64,000 bases of DNA from Myxococcales bacterium (GTDB lineage: Bacteria; Myxococcota_A; Polyangia; Haliangiales; Haliangiaceae), in contig JAQBQE010000028.1 of the NCBI GenBank assembly GCA_028287135.1, positions 16,529 through 80,528 on the forward strand, read 5' to 3'. Positions 61,641 through 64,000 of the stretch are shown here, piece by piece (the stretch's first letter is position 1; each line of letters begins with the position of its first letter). Made by a program: the position numbers and the translations under genes. The notes under the pieces were generated by a model. The model was not told the origin of the DNA. It made no database searches and saw only the letters and a list, made by a program, of their open reading frames with translations.

Positions 61641-63830
61641 GTGGACAAGCAGCCCGGTCATATGCGCGCCTGGATCGAAGTGGTCGTCGGGCTGCTGCTC
61701 GCGATCGCGGGTGTGGTGATCACGCTCACCACGTTCACGAAGGACCAGGAAGGCAGCGGCGGTCATTACCTGATCGCGTTCGGGCCGATCGTCGTCGGCG
61801 TCGCACTCGCGATGCACGGGATCTCGGAGCTCAGTGGCTATCGGTCGTACGTCGCGCTCCGCTACCTGCTGGTGCCCGAGCCGAAGGTCACACGGCGGGT
61901 CAAGATCACGCTCGCCATCGCTCTCGGGGTCCGCATCGTGTGGGCTCTGCTCAACGAAGGTGGCCTCGGCGCGCGGGCGTGGGGCGCGACCCTGGTGCTC
62001 GTCATCATCGTGGTGGTCGGCGTGCTGCGATACTCGCGACCGGCGCTGTGGGTGTTCATCATCGGCGTCACCCTCGCGGTCGCATCCGCGGTGCTGACCA
62101 GCCTGATCTCCGCTGACATGCTCCCCTTCGTCCGCGCGGACAACCCCGAGGTGAAGATCCTGGTGCTCCAGGGCCTCGGGATCTCGATGCTCGTCGGTGG
62201 TGGGCTCGGCGGCCTCTCATGCTTCTTCGGCTGCCTGCGTGCGTTCTTCACGTTCTTCACCACGGTGCCGATCGGTGGCGTGTGGATCGGCACGGCGGCA
62301 CTCGTCATCGTGCTCTCCGTCATGAGCGGCTTCGAGACCGACCTGCGCGAGAAGATCCTCGGCTCGAACGCGCACATCCAGATCACGCGCGAGGACGGCG
62401 AGTTCGTCGAGTGGCGCACGATCAAGGATCGGATCGATCGGATCCCCGGTGTCGTCGCCTCCACCCCGTACGCCGTGAGCGAGGTCGTGATCGCCGCGCA
62501 CAACAACGGGATGAACGTCATCATCAAGGGGATCGATCCGGAGACCGTCGGCAAGGTCACGGATCTGATCTCCGATCTCGAGGACAAGGAAGCGATCCAC
62601 CGGCTCGAGCCGCTGATCGATGATTCGCGCGACCTCTCGGTGCCGCAGAAGCCGCGCGGCACCGACGTGCTCGACCCGCCGCCCGACGACATGCCCAATG
62701 GCGGCGAGCCGATCGACTTCTCCGGCGAGAAGACGGCTCCGCAGACCGACGACTCCGCCGACGTGGCTCCGATGCCAGGCAGCGCGTCGGGCCCGCTGCT
62801 CGAGCCGCCGGTCGGCTACGGCGGTGACGCACCCGCGATCCTGGGCGTTGACGACGCGCCGCTCGCGGCCGGCCCGGTGCTCGACCCTGCGCCGTCCGAC
62901 ATGCTGACCCCGGCGGAGCCACCGATCGACTTCAGCGGCAAGGACGAGGACGAGACCGCGATCGATGTCACCGACATCCCGCTCGAGCCGTCGTTGTCGC
63001 GCCGCACGCAGGCACTGCCGGGCATCCTCGTCGGACGCGAGCTGGTCAAGCAGACCCACCTCTACACGGGCGAGGAGGTCCGGGTGGTCTCGCCGCTCTC
63101 CGATCCGTCCAACCCCGATGCGACCGGCACCCCGATCCCGTTCAATCGCGACTACCGCGTCGCCGGCATCTTCTTCACCGGGATGTACGAGTACGACCTG
63201 AAGTACGTCTACGTGACGCTCGACTCCCTCCAGGACTTCCTCGATCGCGGCGAGTCGATCGATGGCATCGAGGTCCGGATCCAGGATCCGGATGACACCG
63301 AGCGGTTCGTGCCGACGGATGCTGGTCCTGGCCTGATCGGTCAGGCCCTGGGACCTGGCTATCGCATCGTCGACTGGCGCGAGCTCAACCGGAGCCTGTT
63401 CTCCGCGCTCAAGCTCGAGAAGATCGCGATGTTCCTCGTCCTCGGGATCGTCATCCTCGTGGCGTCGTTCTCGATCGTCGGCAACCTGATCATGGTCGTC
63501 GTCGAGAAGGCGCGCGAGATCGCGCTGCTCAAGACGCTCGGCGCCTCGAACTTCGGCGTCATGCAGCTGTTCGCGATCCAGGGCCTGCTGATCGGCATGA
63601 TCGGGACGGTGCTCGGGGTGGTGACCGGGTTACTCGGGTGCTGGGCCGGCAAGCGGTTCGGGCTGCCGCTCAACCCGGACGTCTATTACATCGACCGGCT
63701 ACCGATCCACGTCGACCCGCAATCCGTCGCCGCGGCCGCGGCCGCGGGTGTCGTGATCAGCATCGCGGCCACGCTGTACCCGGCACTCCTCGCCGCTCGG
63801 GTCAGGCCCGCGGCCGGCATGCGCCACTAG
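61641..63830 (+). CDS. LolC/LolE-type (FtsX-family) ABC transporter permease, enlarged
   Basis: [31 protein letters not shown]…C-term [56 protein letters not shown]; follows lysS. Confidence 0.87.
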   Translation: MDKQPGHMRAWIEVVVGLLLAIAGVVITLTTFTKDQEGSGGHYLIAFGPIVVGVALAMHGISELSGYRSYVALRYLLVPEPKVTRRVKITLAIALGVRIVWALLNEGGLGARAWGATLVLVIIVVVGVLRYSRPALWVFIIGVTLAVASAVLTSLISADMLPFVRADNPEVKILVLQGLGISMLVGGGLGGLSCFFGCLRAFFTFFTTVPIGGVWIGTAALVIVLSVMSGFETDLREKILGSNAHIQITREDGEFVEWRTIKDRIDRIPGVVASTPYAVSEVVIAAHNNGMNVIIKGIDPETVGKVTDLISDLEDKEAIHRLEPLIDDSRDLSVPQKPRGTDVLDPPPDDMPNGGEPIDFSGEKTAPQTDDSADVAPMPGSASGPLLEPPVGYGGDAPAILGVDDAPLAAGPVLDPAPSDMLTPAEPPIDFSGKDEDETAIDVTDIPLEPSLSRRTQALPGILVGRELVKQTHLYTGEEVRVVSPLSDPSNPDATGTPIPFNRDYRVAGIFFTGMYEYDLKYVYVTLDSLQDFLDRGESIDGIEVRIQDPDDTERFVPTDAGPGLIGQALGPGYRIVDWRELNRSLFSALKLEKIAMFLVLGIVILVASFSIVGNLIMVVVEKAREIALLKTLGASNFGVMQLFAIQGLLIGMIGTVLGVVTGLLGCWAGKRFGLPLNPDVYYIDRLPIHVDPQSVAAAAAAGVVISIAATLYPALLAARVRPAAGMRH

Positions 63831-63946
63831 CTCCCGCGGGGCGACCGCACCGGGCGACCATCGCCGGTAGGGTCGGGGGCGCCCGCGGCAGAAATGCGTC
63901 ACCCAGGTCGTGAAGTTGTGAAAATCCATCGGCGCGTACAGTTGCG

Positions 63947-63978
63947 GTGGGCGTGAATCCGCCCACTTGTGGGATTCA
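63947..63978. repeat. Overlapping, mutually exclusive inverted repeats
   Basis: GTGGGCG-TGAATC-CGCCCAC (63947-63966) and TGAAT-CCG-CCCAC-TT-GTGGG-ATTCA (63954-63978). Confidence 0.6.
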
Positions 63979-63984
63979 GCGCGG

Positions 63985-64000
63985 TGGCACGGCGAATGCT
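63985..64000 (+). promoter_or_regulatory. Sigma-54 (-24/-12) promoter-like element
   Basis: TGGCACG-GCGA-ATGCT; GG (63986-63987) and GC (63998-63999) at the canonical 12-nt phasing. Confidence 0.5.

Overview
A 64 kb, high-GC, gene-dense chromosomal window. Codon bias, the many lipobox proteins and the gene order suggest a Myxococcota (former Deltaproteobacteria, Haliangium/Kofleriaceae-like) genome; this is inference, since no search was run. Content: (i) a giant ~3.8k-aa TPR-repeat protein (311-11662); (ii) queA / tgt-yajC-secD-secF-recJ, with a reversed aminotransferase between queA and tgt; (iii) a CPA2 antiporter, a tandem-Usp protein and a nitrilase-family hydrolase; (iv) the transcription/translation operon rimP-nusA-ylxR-infB-ylxP-rbfA-nrnA-[c-heme lipoprotein]-truB-rpsO-[lipoprotein]-pnp; (v) dut and purine genes (purB-purC-purL, purF); (vi) prfB with the classic +1 programmed frameshift; (vii) accessory lipoproteins, lysS and a lolC/E-type permease. 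I saw no rRNA, tRNA, CRISPR array, prophage, obvious defence island or biosynthetic cluster. I did not find a clearly new multi-gene system. The most notable signals are: a ~270-bp nested inverted-repeat (REP/MITE-like) element between purC and purL with a probable target duplication that duplicated the stop/start junction; an intrinsic terminator in the leader of the nusA operon with no co-directional upstream gene; a probable CTG start for ylxR within a run of 4-nt NTGA overlaps; a ~140-aa insertion inside PurL; an enlarged LolC/E permease with internal repeats; and a sigma-54-like promoter with mutually exclusive palindromes at the right edge.
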